From Bifidobacterium breve (GTDB lineage: Bacteria; Acidobacteriota; Vicinamibacteria; Vicinamibacterales; CAVVIG01): 40,073 nt of DNA. The notes under the pieces are model-generated. The model made no database searches. It was not told the origin of the DNA and saw only the letters and a list, made by a program, of their open reading frames with translations. Position 1 is the stretch's first letter, and the number at the start of each line of letters is the position of its first letter. Shown here piece by piece: positions 32,742 to 40,073 of this stretch. The translations under genes and the position numbers were made by a program. Location: contig CALQBJ020000007.1 of assembly GCA_943328785.2 (NCBI GenBank), forward strand, positions 1-40,073. Reading direction: 5' to 3'.

Positions 32742-34478
32742 CTAACGGAGCCCGACTAGCGTCCTGTACCGGAGCGTATCGGGCATCTCGATCCGCAGTT
32801 CATAGACTCCCGGGGCAAGCCCCTTTGTCTGGAGGTTGTAGATCCAGTTCGTGCCCTGGGTGCGGAACACGCCGCCGATGTCGGCCACGGTCGCCGGTGT
32901 GGCGATCCCGTCGTCCAGGCCGCCGGAGGGCCTGACGTCGAGCAGGACCGGCGCGGCGACGTCCTTGTTCGTGAGCGCGTAGGCCCCGCACGTCAGGGCG
33001 AGCTTGAGGGGCAGGGTGCGACCTGCCTCGAAGAAGACCGAGGGAGACGATGGAAGTGGTGCCTGGATCAGCGTCAACGGCCCGAGTGGACTCTCCAGAC
33101 CCTGCACGCCCACCGTCACCAGGACCGGCGCCCAGGTTGTTCCGTCGAGTGTGCCGTCGCTGACCGTCAACGACACCTGGCTGGGGCCAATCGGGAATGG
33201 AACGTCGACCGCGGAGCCGGTGCGCGATCCGAACGGACCAGTCCACAGATACGCCAGCGTCTGGTGCTCTGCATCGCTCGAATGGCTGCCATCAAATGTG
33301 ACGGGGGTTCCCGCTGGCACGCTGCAGGCCGCGACGCCATTCGTGGGGCCGACGATGACCGCGGTGGGGGCCGTGTTCAGGATCTCTGGGAGCACGCCCC
33401 ACGCCCAGGTCTCGTCGAGGAAGGTCGTTTCGTAGCCTCCGAACAGCAGCAAGCCGCCGTATCCAGACACGTCTGAAAACGCGAAACCATAGTCCACCCG
33501 GGGAGCGGTCCACGGCTTGGTCGGATCCTGCGGGGGGCCCGGGAGCTGAGACCAATCGGTCCCGTTCCATTTCCAGAGCGCCGTCGGTTCGTACATGCCG
33601 CAGGCTGGACCGCAGCCGGCTGCCACGAGGTAGTTCCCCAGGCCGTAGTAGGCCAGCTGGTAGCCCCGATCATTCGCCGGCGGATGGTGGGCAGGCGCCA
33701 GCTCGGTCCAACTGGCGATGGCGCGGTCCCACCCCCAGGTATCGGTCAGGGTCTGCTCGCTGGTGCGGCACTGGTTGAACCCGCCGTGCAGCACGATTCG
33801 TCCGCTGGACCGGTCGTACGCCATCGCGCCGTACACACGCGCGGGTGGCGACACCGACGCCGCCGAAGCGCCCGAGGCGCCAGGACGCAGTGGCTGCACT
33901 GGCGGATGGCTGCCTGCCACCCAGGTCCACTGAGTACCGCCGGCGAGCACCCAGGTGTCGTCCATGCATGGGTTGTCGACGCCGGCCCCGGCGTCGCCTC
34001 CGAACAACAGCACCTCGCGGCTGACCTCGTCGAAGGCCAGCGAGAACCCAGGCTCGGCACGCAGTGCCGATGGTCCCGCCAGCGGAGTCCAGCGCTCGCC
34101 ATCCCAGAACCAGGTCTGCGGCCCAGGCTGGTAGATGTCGCTCGAGTAACCAACCAGGACGCTTCGGTGGTTCGCGCTGTCATAGACCATCCGCGCCCAT
34201 CTCATCGGCGGTGGCGAGGACGCGGTGGCTCGTTGCACCCATCCGCGGATGCTGAAGACCCAGGTGTCGCTGCGGTCGCCGCTGGCGTCGGTCCCGCCGA
34301 AGAGCACCATCTCGCCAGTCGCGGGAGAGGGGGCCATGGTGGCATCGACGCGTGCCGATGGCTGCTCGGTTCCGACGCCGCGCAGGTCCCACCACTGCGG
34401 TTCAGTCGTCTGATGGGCCAGGGCTGGCCCGCTCGTGACGGCAACCGCCAGCAGGGCGATCGCGATATGTGTTCGCAT
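32742..34478 (-). CDS. Exported kelch-like propeller with PKD and PxKF domains
   Basis: 578 residues from the ATG at 34478; signal peptide about 1-20 ending ALAH. Kelch-type blades recur through about 30-385, each with the pattern of VLFGGT or LLFGGD followed by DTWVF or ETWAW (MVLFGGTDASGDRSDTWVF, LLFGGDAGAGVDNPCMDDTW, LLLFGGYETTFLDETWAWG). A PKD-like Ig domain follows (about 390-465: AVIVGPTNG, VTFDGSHSSDAEHQTLAYLW). The end has the PxKF signature (AGRTLPLKLALTCG, NWIYNLQTKGLAPGVYELRI). The domain order fits a surface-exposed or secreted protein binding carbohydrate or protein. No catalytic residues are identified. Confidence 0.85.
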   Translation of the reverse strand: MRTHIAIALLAVAVTSGPALAHQTTEPQWWDLRGVGTEQPSARVDATMAPSPATGEMVLFGGTDASGDRSDTWVFSIRGWVQRATASSPPPMRWARMVYDSANHRSVLVGYSSDIYQPGPQTWFWDGERWTPLAGPSALRAEPGFSLAFDEVSREVLLFGGDAGAGVDNPCMDDTWVLAGGTQWTWVAGSHPPVQPLRPGASGASAASVSPPARVYGAMAYDRSSGRIVLHGGFNQCRTSEQTLTDTWGWDRAIASWTELAPAHHPPANDRGYQLAYYGLGNYLVAAGCGPACGMYEPTALWKWNGTDWSQLPGPPQDPTKPWTAPRVDYGFAFSDVSGYGGLLLFGGYETTFLDETWAWGVLPEILNTAPTAVIVGPTNGVAACSVPAGTPVTFDGSHSSDAEHQTLAYLWTGPFGSRTGSAVDVPFPIGPSQVSLTVSDGTLDGTTWAPVLVTVGVQGLESPLGPLTLIQAPLPSSPSVFFEAGRTLPLKLALTCGAYALTNKDVAAPVLLDVRPSGGLDDGIATPATVADIGGVFRTQGTNWIYNLQTKGLAPGVYELRIEMPDTLRYRTLVGLR

Positions 34479-34773
34479 GATGCTCTCCACGCGAGAAAGG
34501 AGCGAGGCGGGGCAGGGCGCCCCGCAGACTGTTGAGGACGCGCTGTGGGTGACTGCAAATGCCAAGCCCGAAGACCGCCGTGAACCACGACGCGCTCGGT
34601 CAGCCGGAGGACGCTTAGCCTCTAGTACTTAGCGACCAGTGGATGGCCGGTGGCGCGTGCGTGCTGTGGCTTCGAGGGTCGCGTCGATGCGAAACGCCGA
34701 CATTCCGGCGAAGCCGGGTGCCGGTTCTGCAAGTTCGTCAGCCGGTACGGACAGCGCGACCGTGTGCGCGGGC
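34479..34773. other. Intergenic region, no gene recognised
   Basis: About 295 bases. No frame has a family signature. One weak hairpin, CCGGC-GAA-GCCGG at about 34706-34718, resembles the core of a REP-type palindrome but has no second copy that I could see. The end of this stretch is the downstream side of the gene at 34774. Confidence 0.4.
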
Positions 34774-35196
34774 TCATTGCTGTTTCCGCAACGTGACAGG
34801 TGCCGTCCTGGCCCATGGAACCGGCACGCCAGCGTTAGGCGTGATCGTGTGGCCCATACCAACCGTCCCGGTAATTGTGTCGCCGCTCAGCTCACCGGAG
34901 AAGGAATAGGAGTACGACGTCGTGCAGGGATTGACGCCGCACGGACCGCTGTTCGTCCAGCTCACGTTGATGGTGCCAGCCGGCGAGGAGAAGTCGTGCA
35001 CGTCTGCGGTCGTGTTCAAGTAGTTGGCCCCTGCACACGGCCCGGAGATGTAGGTGCCGGTCACAGCGACGTTCTGGACGCAGGGCGGGAGATTGTTCGG
35101 CGTGTTCGGGTCCACCGTTACCGCCGACATGGTGAAGGGCCCTATGTAGTTGGTCCAGTCGGTGCTGTTGCCGATGGCCCGCGTCGCCACGATCAC
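34774..35196 (-). CDS. Hypothetical small beta-rich protein, possibly 5'-truncated
   Basis: 140 residues if it starts at the GTG at 35196, which overlaps the TGA of the preceding gene (GTGA). The sequence (STDWTNYIGPFTMSAVTVDP, GTYISGPCAGANYL, TINVSWTNSGPC, YSYSFSGELSGDTITGT, VGMGHTI) is strand-rich with several Cys and Asn/Thr, typical of exported domains, yet no signal peptide exists at this start. It may be the tail of a larger exported protein that lost its beginning. No family recognised. Confidence 0.5.
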   Translation of the reverse strand: MIVATRAIGNSTDWTNYIGPFTMSAVTVDPNTPNNLPPCVQNVAVTGTYISGPCAGANYLNTTADVHDFSSPAGTINVSWTNSGPCGVNPCTTSYSYSFSGELSGDTITGTVGMGHTITPNAGVPVPWARTAPVTLRKQQ

Positions 35197-35591
35197 CCCT
35201 CGAACAGCGGCTTCGCGCGCCACAGCGCCGCTGTCGGCACCATGAAGATCGCCGCGACCAGCACGCCGCCGAGCCACCCTCGCCCCCTGGGGTCGAGGAC
35301 GTTCCACACCAGCATGCCGATGGCGATCTGCGCCGTGTAGAGTGCCGCCCACGGCCACATCCAACGATGCATCCGCCAGAAGCCCCAGGCGCCGAGCGCG
35401 TAGATGATCCAGTGCAGCGGCTCGGTCGCCTTGGCCCACCAGCCTGACAGCGCAACGCCGAACCACACCTCGCGATCGTCAGCGACCGGCTTGAGGAACA
35501 TGTCGAACGGCAGGTAGACGCACGCCATGTACAGGCAGAACAGCCACATGACGTTCATCCACCAGGGGCGAGCGCGAAACAGTGAACCCAA
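35193..35591 (-). CDS. Small four-helix membrane protein of unknown function
   Basis: 132 residues. Four hydrophobic helices (about 9-28, 43-70, 74-96 and 104-125) with Trp and aromatic residues at their ends (WWMNVMWLFCLYMACVYLPF, WFGVALSGWWAKATEPLHWI). A short DREVWFG loop and WNVLDPRGRG lie between helices. No transport or enzyme motif is recognised. It sits behind the REPIN-like repeat and the TonB receptor 2 operon, on the same strand, and overlaps the next small gene by four bases. Confidence 0.7.
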   Translation of the reverse strand: MGSLFRARPWWMNVMWLFCLYMACVYLPFDMFLKPVADDREVWFGVALSGWWAKATEPLHWIIYALGAWGFWRMHRWMWPWAALYTAQIAIGMLVWNVLDPRGRGWLGGVLVAAIFMVPTAALWRAKPLFEG

Positions 35592-35602
35592 CGCGATTCC
35601 TC

Positions 35603-35696
35603 TTCGAGATCGGTGTAGTGTCCGCCGTTAGGCGGACCCCAGAAAGTCCGGCTAAAGCCGGACACTACGTAGTCCACCGACACCGAAACGGCGCTA
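35603..35696 (-). repeat. 94-bp twin-hairpin (REPIN-like) repeat, copy 2
   Basis: The inverted copy of 17352-17445 and the same length. Read on the minus strand it again begins exactly at a stop codon (TAG of the gene ending at 35694) and ends with CTCGAA. It keeps both hairpins (GTCCGGCT/AGCCGGAC and GTCCGCC/GGCGGAC); the six differences from copy 1 include two in the second loop. Confidence 0.85.
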
Positions 35697-36158
35697 GCGC
35701 GAGGCGACCCGGAAGACTCCCCATCCGGCCGATCGCGGCTCATCGGAACCCGGAAGCTTCACGGCTCTCGACGCCCACGCCCGATTCAGCGGCTCTTCGC
35801 CGACCACACGCGTGAGGGTCACCGGATAGACCGTCTGGCCCACCCGGACGCGGGCGTCCGGGTGCGCCGCCGCCGCCGTGGACCAGCGCTTGCCGTCGCA
35901 GTTGCCGCAGCTCAGATGCAGCGTGCCGTCGCTGTCGGACCAGCAGTTGAGATTCAGCGCATGCGGCAGGAGGCCCGTATCGACCTGGACCTGGCAGAGC
36001 GGCACCTGGTTGGCGAACGACCAGTCGGTGACCTTCTCCGTCGCCTGGATGCCGCGCAGGTACACCCCTGGTGTCTGGTCGCATGGACAGGACCAGGCCC
36101 AATAGGAGACCGCCATCACGGGAATGACCACCACCAGCGAGAGAATCAGCTTCTTCAT
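35694..36158 (-). CDS. Small anchored protein B, paralogue of the gene at 39126
   Basis: 154 residues from the ATG at 36158. A membrane anchor or signal (about 3-20) is followed by WSCPCDQTPGVYLRG, a VTDWSFAN segment, NLNCWSDSDGTLHLSCGNCDGKRW and HPDARVRVGQTVYPVTLTRVVGEE. The order matches that of the gene at 39126 (PGV, DWS, YW/RW, NP/HP-x-x-R, TY/VYP, VVGE), so they are homologous. The block W-x(n)-P-x-x-R-V/L-x-Y recalls flavin/F420 split-barrel proteins (DUF2255-like), a weak inference. Cysteine pairs (CPC, C-x2-C) are extra here. It is 37 bases downstream of TonB receptor 2. Confidence 0.7.
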   Translation of the reverse strand: MKKLILSLVVVIPVMAVSYWAWSCPCDQTPGVYLRGIQATEKVTDWSFANQVPLCQVQVDTGLLPHALNLNCWSDSDGTLHLSCGNCDGKRWSTAAAAHPDARVRVGQTVYPVTLTRVVGEEPLNRAWASRAVKLPGSDEPRSAGWGVFRVASR

Positions 36159-36195
36159 CCGTCTCTTTGCTCCACGTGTAGACAGCGTGCCGAGT

Positions 36196-39129
36196 TCAGA
36201 ATTCGACGCGCATGCCGAGTTGTCCGAGGCGCGCACCGAGCGTCCTGTTGCGCACCCGGAAGTTTGGGCTGCCGAGTATGGCCTGCGTCCGTGCGTCCGC
36301 GTAGGTGTTTCCGGTATTCAGCAGGTTGAACAGCTCGACAAAGAGCTGCACGTGGGTTCCGGCCCGCGTCACACCCTTCGCCGCGCGGAAGTCCCACGTG
36401 GCCCACGCTGGCTGATGATAGGGAAACCGCGGCAGCAGACGGCCGTCGGCGACCGGTCGGTCGGGCTGCAGTCCGTCGTTCACGACACCGTCGCCGTTGA
36501 CATCGGTGGCGCTGTAGACCGGGAACGCGAGCCCCGATCCAGCCGACCATGTCGAGGCAAACGTGATGTCCCCCGGCAGCGTCGCCACCAGGTACGACTT
36601 GAACTGATGACGCTGATCCAGCTCGTTGATGCCGTAATCGGCCTCGAGGTCGAACGGATCGGACGGGCCGAAGACCGCTTCGGTGTCGCGCTCGGTCGAG
36701 CCGTTGCCCATGCTCTTCGCGAGGGTGTAGTTCGCGTAGAACTGCCACCGGTTCTTCAGCGGTCTGGTGAGTGACAGCGTCAGCGCCTGATAGCGTCCGT
36801 GCCCGAAACTGGCGAGGGCGTTCGCCTGCGCAATCGTGGCGTCGGGCCGGCCTGCGGCCAGAAGGCCCACGCCCCGGCCGAACTGATCGACACGCGACGG
36901 CGCCGCCAGGTTGCGATCCCACGCCGACGCGCGGAACCCGCCGATCCGCAGGTTCCGGGAGTCGCTCTGCATGTAGCCGGCTTCGAACGACAGGCCGGCC
37001 ATCTGCCTGGTGAGCGAGCCGCTGAACTGCATCACCCGCGGATTCTGGAACGCCGGATCGACATACGAGATCGCGGGCGGTCCAAGAAGCGCCGCAAGGT
37101 TCGAGCCCGGCGCAATGGCCGATGGGAGTACCGCCGGAAATGTCACGCCCACGCGGGACACCGGAACGAAGAGCGTGGTGTTGCTGACACCGGCGCCGCG
37201 CATCGGGAAGTAGATCAGCGGCGTGCGTCCGTAATACAGGCCTGCGGAGGCCTTGATGAGCGTGCGTCCGTCAGGCCACTGATAGGCCAGCTCACTACGT
37301 GGCCCCCAGTTGTTCCGATCGTTCGGAATACCCTGCGGCACTGGCGCGTAGGTCAGCTGAACCTGGTTGCCAGAGCGGGTCGGTTGGCCAACCGGCACCT
37401 GCACGCCGGCAATGCCCGCCTGCGGCTGCGGGTTGATCTGCAGGTCGTAGCGGAGGCCAACGGCAATCGTCAGCCTCGATGTCGGCGTGATGCGGTCCTG
37501 CACGTAGGCGGCCGCCTCGTGCTGCCAGAAGCTGTCGAGGAGTGCGGCCCCTTGCGCGGTGTAGCCGTTCAAACCGAAGTTCTGGACATAGAGGAGCGGC
37601 TGGCGCGCGACGAACGACTCGAGCGTCGGAAAGACGTAGCCGCCGTTCAGTCCCAGCGCAAACGCGTTGTTGCGCATGTTGAACGCGTTGTAGTCGGCGC
37701 CGAAGCGGATGTCGTGCCTGCCGCGTGTGTGCACCGCACTCTCCGACACCTGGTAGCGGTACATGTCCTGGGTGCCCGGGAGGAACAGTGCGCTGCCGAA
37801 CGTGCCGGTGTCCGAGATCTGCACCTGTGGTCCGCTCGATTGCGCGTCTCGCGGCCGCGTCTCACGCGAGGTCTGCACCTTGGTTTCGAGTTGCAGCCCC
37901 TCGCCCAGTGGGCCGCTCAGGCTCGCGACGACCGAGGTTCCCTGGTTGCGGTAGGTCTCGAGGTTGGTGGTGGCCTGGCTGAGCAGCAGCCCACCGCCGG
38001 CCGTGTTGTCGCCGTAGGCGCGCGAGAACGTCCCACGGACGGTCAGCCGCTGACGCGGCGTGATCGCGTGATCGAGTTTCGCGAGCAGTGCCGTCACGTT
38101 GTCGTGCCGGGGATACTGGCCTTCGAGCCCCCCGAGATCGGCAATCCCGAGTTCCGGCACCGCGACACCGCGAACACTCCGCGCAAACTTCACCGTCAGC
38201 GGCGTCGTCTGGCGCTGCAGGTCCACGGCACCGAAGTAGAACGTCCGGTTCGTCACGAGCGGACCGCCCAGGCTTCCCCCGGCAAGGTGCCGAACGAGAC
38301 CGGCCGGCGCATTCCCGAATGCGTCGGTCGAGGCGAGGGTGTGATGACGCAGCGAGTAGCTGGCCGAGCCGTGCCGCGCGTTGGAGCCCGATTTCGTCAC
38401 CACGTTCACCAGCCCGCCGTTGGACCTGCCGGACTGGACACCCAGCCCCGCGGCGGTGACCTCGAACGCCGACACCGCCTCGAGAGGGATCGTGAAGTTC
38501 TGCCGTTCGATCGATCCGAAGAACTCGCCGAAGAAATTGTTTGTGAAATCGGCCCCGTCGACATTCAGCGCGAGGTAGTCGCCAGGCTGGCCGGCCACAC
38601 GAAAGGTGCCTCGAGTGCCGGTGATCGCTTCTGCGGTGGGAGACAGCAGCGCGAAGCCGCGGTAGTCGTGGCCGTTCAGGGGAAGACTCGAAATGGCGCT
38701 GGTGTCGAAGGCGGCGCCCAGCGCGGGCGCGGCATCTCCTGCCGCGGTGATGGCCAGTGTCTCGGTGAGCCCGGCGAGGCTCATCACGAGGTTCACGGCC
38801 AGCGCCTGGCCGACGCCCAACCGCAGTGGCTCACTCGACGCGCCCGCAAAGCCGGACCGCTCCGCCTGTACGACGTAGACGCCCGGCGACAGGAGCGGTG
38901 CCGAGAACCGGCCCGCGTCGTCGGTGACCCTCACCCGCTCGACACCAGTGGTGCTCTCGCGCAGGGTGACGGTGACGCCCGCGAGCGCCGCCCCCGTCTG
39001 GTCGCGAATCGTGCCGGCCACGTCGCCGCGGTCGAGCGACTGCGCGTCTACCAGCGGGACAGCGGCCACGAGCACGGCGAGCGCCACCCGCACGAGGAGT
39101 GCGGCCCATCGGAGTCTGTATTCCGTCAT
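36196..39129 (-). CDS. Oar-like TonB-dependent outer-membrane receptor 2
   Basis: 977 residues, starting in an ATGA overlap with the upstream small gene. Signal peptide about 1-29 (ending DAQS). The carboxypeptidase-regulatory-like domain (about 35-115) has VAGTIRDQTGAALAGVTVTL and GVYVVQAERSGFAG. The plug carries LPLNGHDYRGFALLSP, LALNVDGADFTNNFF and NGGLVNVVTKSGSN. The barrel ends RTLGARLGQLGMRVEF with the terminal phenylalanine. It is about 100 residues shorter than receptor 1 and clearly diverged. Translational coupling to small protein A and the nearby small protein B suggest they assist this receptor, perhaps in ligand capture or handling. Confidence 0.92.
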   Translation of the reverse strand: MTEYRLRWAALLVRVALAVLVAAVPLVDAQSLDRGDVAGTIRDQTGAALAGVTVTLRESTTGVERVRVTDDAGRFSAPLLSPGVYVVQAERSGFAGASSEPLRLGVGQALAVNLVMSLAGLTETLAITAAGDAAPALGAAFDTSAISSLPLNGHDYRGFALLSPTAEAITGTRGTFRVAGQPGDYLALNVDGADFTNNFFGEFFGSIERQNFTIPLEAVSAFEVTAAGLGVQSGRSNGGLVNVVTKSGSNARHGSASYSLRHHTLASTDAFGNAPAGLVRHLAGGSLGGPLVTNRTFYFGAVDLQRQTTPLTVKFARSVRGVAVPELGIADLGGLEGQYPRHDNVTALLAKLDHAITPRQRLTVRGTFSRAYGDNTAGGGLLLSQATTNLETYRNQGTSVVASLSGPLGEGLQLETKVQTSRETRPRDAQSSGPQVQISDTGTFGSALFLPGTQDMYRYQVSESAVHTRGRHDIRFGADYNAFNMRNNAFALGLNGGYVFPTLESFVARQPLLYVQNFGLNGYTAQGAALLDSFWQHEAAAYVQDRITPTSRLTIAVGLRYDLQINPQPQAGIAGVQVPVGQPTRSGNQVQLTYAPVPQGIPNDRNNWGPRSELAYQWPDGRTLIKASAGLYYGRTPLIYFPMRGAGVSNTTLFVPVSRVGVTFPAVLPSAIAPGSNLAALLGPPAISYVDPAFQNPRVMQFSGSLTRQMAGLSFEAGYMQSDSRNLRIGGFRASAWDRNLAAPSRVDQFGRGVGLLAAGRPDATIAQANALASFGHGRYQALTLSLTRPLKNRWQFYANYTLAKSMGNGSTERDTEAVFGPSDPFDLEADYGINELDQRHQFKSYLVATLPGDITFASTWSAGSGLAFPVYSATDVNGDGVVNDGLQPDRPVADGRLLPRFPYHQPAWATWDFRAAKGVTRAGTHVQLFVELFNLLNTGNTYADARTQAILGSPNFRVRNRTLGARLGQLGMRVEF

Positions 39130-39617
39130 CGTGCGGTCCAGTAGAAGACCTCCCAGGTGTGGAGTGGCTCGTTGGTCCCCGGGATGATGTCTCCCGCGAA
39201 GTCGTATCGCATCGGCATCTTGTACTTGGCGCCGTATTTCTCCAGGTACGGGATGCGCGCCTCACCCACGACTTCCTTGGCGGCGACCGCGTAGGTGCGA
39301 TCGCCGAGCCTGATCCAGCCGTTCGGATTGGACCTGACCCGGCTGGCCCAATATCCACCGTCTGGACGGGTGGCGGTGATGATCCCGCCGGCTTCGCCCA
39401 CATTCCAGACGTGGATGACGAAGGGAGGGAATCCCTCCAGTTTCAGCAGCGCGACCTTCTCGCCATTGACGGTGCTCCAGTCAACTGGCGGTGGCGTCAA
39501 CTGCCCGCCGATGCGCACGCCTGGGAAGCGCGTGTATGGAGCCGTGAACACGTAGTAGGTGAATCCGAGCACCAGGGCCAGGCCCAGCGCCATCGCCGCA
39601 CGTCTTGTCTGTGTCAT
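39126..39617 (-). CDS. Small anchored protein A, paralogue of the gene at 35694
   Basis: 163 residues. An N-terminal helix (about 7-25, AALGLALVLGFTYYVF style) anchors or exports it. The soluble part reads FPGVRIGGQLTPPPVDWSTV, HVWNVGEAGGIITATRPDGGYW, then SNPNGWIRLGDRTYAVAAKE and VVGEARIPYLEKYGAKYKMP. It aligns by eye with the gene at 35694. The segment W-x-R-x-NP-x-x-R-x-G-x-R-x-Y is the pattern of split-barrel flavin/F420 proteins, suggesting a periplasmic oxidoreductase or binding protein (inference). Its stop overlaps the start of TonB receptor 2. Confidence 0.72.
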   Translation of the reverse strand: MTQTRRAAMALGLALVLGFTYYVFTAPYTRFPGVRIGGQLTPPPVDWSTVNGEKVALLKLEGFPPFVIHVWNVGEAGGIITATRPDGGYWASRVRSNPNGWIRLGDRTYAVAAKEVVGEARIPYLEKYGAKYKMPMRYDFAGDIIPGTNEPLHTWEVFYWTAR

Positions 39618-39698
39618 CGAGCGTCCCTCCGCAGGTCACGAAGCGTCACCGGGGTCATGCAACACGATACGAACGAAACACGGGGTGCGCGGCGCCAT

Positions 39699-40073
39699 TC
39701 AACGAGCGCCGGCGCCAGCGCTTGCCCGCACCGGGGCGATGGCGCGATCGACGATGGACGCGACGGTTGATAGCGCGAGGAGCACGGCACACGGACGCAC
39801 AAGCAGTTGCGCCAGGACGCTCAATCCCGGCAGGTGCAGCGCGGCGATGGCCATCATCACGAGCGGCGCGAAGTAGAAGACGCCGTTCCAGCGTCCGAGC
39901 GAACTCATACGCAGTTGCCGCTGGCGATGCAGGAAATACGAGTCGAACACGTACTGGCTGAAGGCGACCGGGACCAGCACCGGCAAGAGTACCGGCAGCA
40001 CGCCGGCCGTTGCCGCGCCGGCGAGTCCGGCCGTCACGAAGAGGCAGTCGGTTGAGTGGTCGAACAGCATGCC
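39699..40073 (-). CDS. CDP-alcohol phosphatidyltransferase family, C-terminal part (partial)
   Basis: At least 124 codons; the gene continues beyond the right edge. The first visible residues, G-MLF-D-HST-D, fit the last part of the CDP-alcohol signature (G-x3-D-x3-D), the metal-binding aspartates of this membrane enzyme family. Two or three further helices follow, with YFLHRQRQLRMSSLGRWNG as the usual basic cytoplasmic loop. The family makes phospholipids such as phosphatidylglycerol phosphate or cardiolipin; the exact product cannot be told from this end alone. Confidence 0.78.
   Translation of the reverse strand, partial: GMLFDHSTDCLFVTAGLAGAATAGVLPVLLPVLVPVAFSQYVFDSYFLHRQRQLRMSSLGRWNGVFYFAPLVMMAIAALHLPGLSVLAQLLVRPCAVLLALSTVASIVDRAIAPVRASAGAGAR

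Noticed and set aside
36799-39144. A 781-codon open frame on the plus strand
   Set aside because: It is antisense to TonB receptor 2, has no family signature and reflects GC-rich codon bias on the opposite strand.
1-40073. CRISPR arrays, tRNA, rRNA, insertion sequences
   Set aside because: I looked for regularly spaced repeats, clover-leaf ends and transposase motifs and saw none.

Overview
The window is GC-rich chromosomal DNA that most resembles an Acidobacteriota genome, probably of the Vicinamibacteria type. This is inferred from two very large Oar-like TonB receptors with a carboxypeptidase-regulatory-like N-terminal domain, many small exported proteins of acidobacterial style, a PQQ-type sugar dehydrogenase, a kelch/PKD/PxKF surface protein and paired-hairpin (REPIN-like) repeats. 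I saw no rRNA, tRNA, CRISPR array, phage or transposase gene.

Layout. 1-3.7 kb: the tail of an EamA transporter, then a fatty-acid desaturase followed by a histidine kinase/OmpR regulator pair and a small anchored protein. 3.7-4.6 kb: a TrmN6-like methyltransferase on the minus strand. 4.6-9.6 kb: a redox module made of two small membrane-anchored proteins, an ApbE flavin transferase, a ferric-reductase-like haem membrane protein, a stress-protein-like gene and a QseBC-like two-component system. Two promoters in this module share one architecture that resembles a PmrA/QseB box. 9.6-13.9 kb: PPK2 kinase, a decayed metallo-beta-lactamase gene, and a minus-strand operon of alkaline phosphatase, PI-PLC/GDPD-like protein and DUF6454-like protein. 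14.1-17.5 kb: an Oar-like receptor closed by a REPIN-like repeat and a strong terminator. 17.5-21.7 kb: an M23-like lipoprotein, two proteins of unknown role and a P1B-type metal ATPase.

21.8-26.2 kb is the most unusual part. A P2-type (Ca2+-like) ATPase and a GT4 glycosyltransferase are each cut in two. Flipping the 3.3-kb segment between about 22531 and 25839 rejoins both genes in frame at the same CGGCC pentanucleotide and puts every gene from about 29 kb to 17.5 kb on one strand. The segment is therefore inverted, either truly in the genome or by misassembly. The glycosyltransferase also carries a one-base frameshift, and an ion-channel remnant lies inside the segment.

26.2-40 kb: a GT-C-like membrane protein translationally coupled to the split glycosyltransferase, the PQQ dehydrogenase, an exported protein, a TPR protein, the kelch/PKD/PxKF protein, and a minus-strand operon in which a second Oar-like receptor sits between two paralogous small anchored proteins. 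A second copy of the 94-bp repeat, again starting exactly at a stop codon, follows this operon. The window ends in a CDP-alcohol phosphatidyltransferase cut by its edge.
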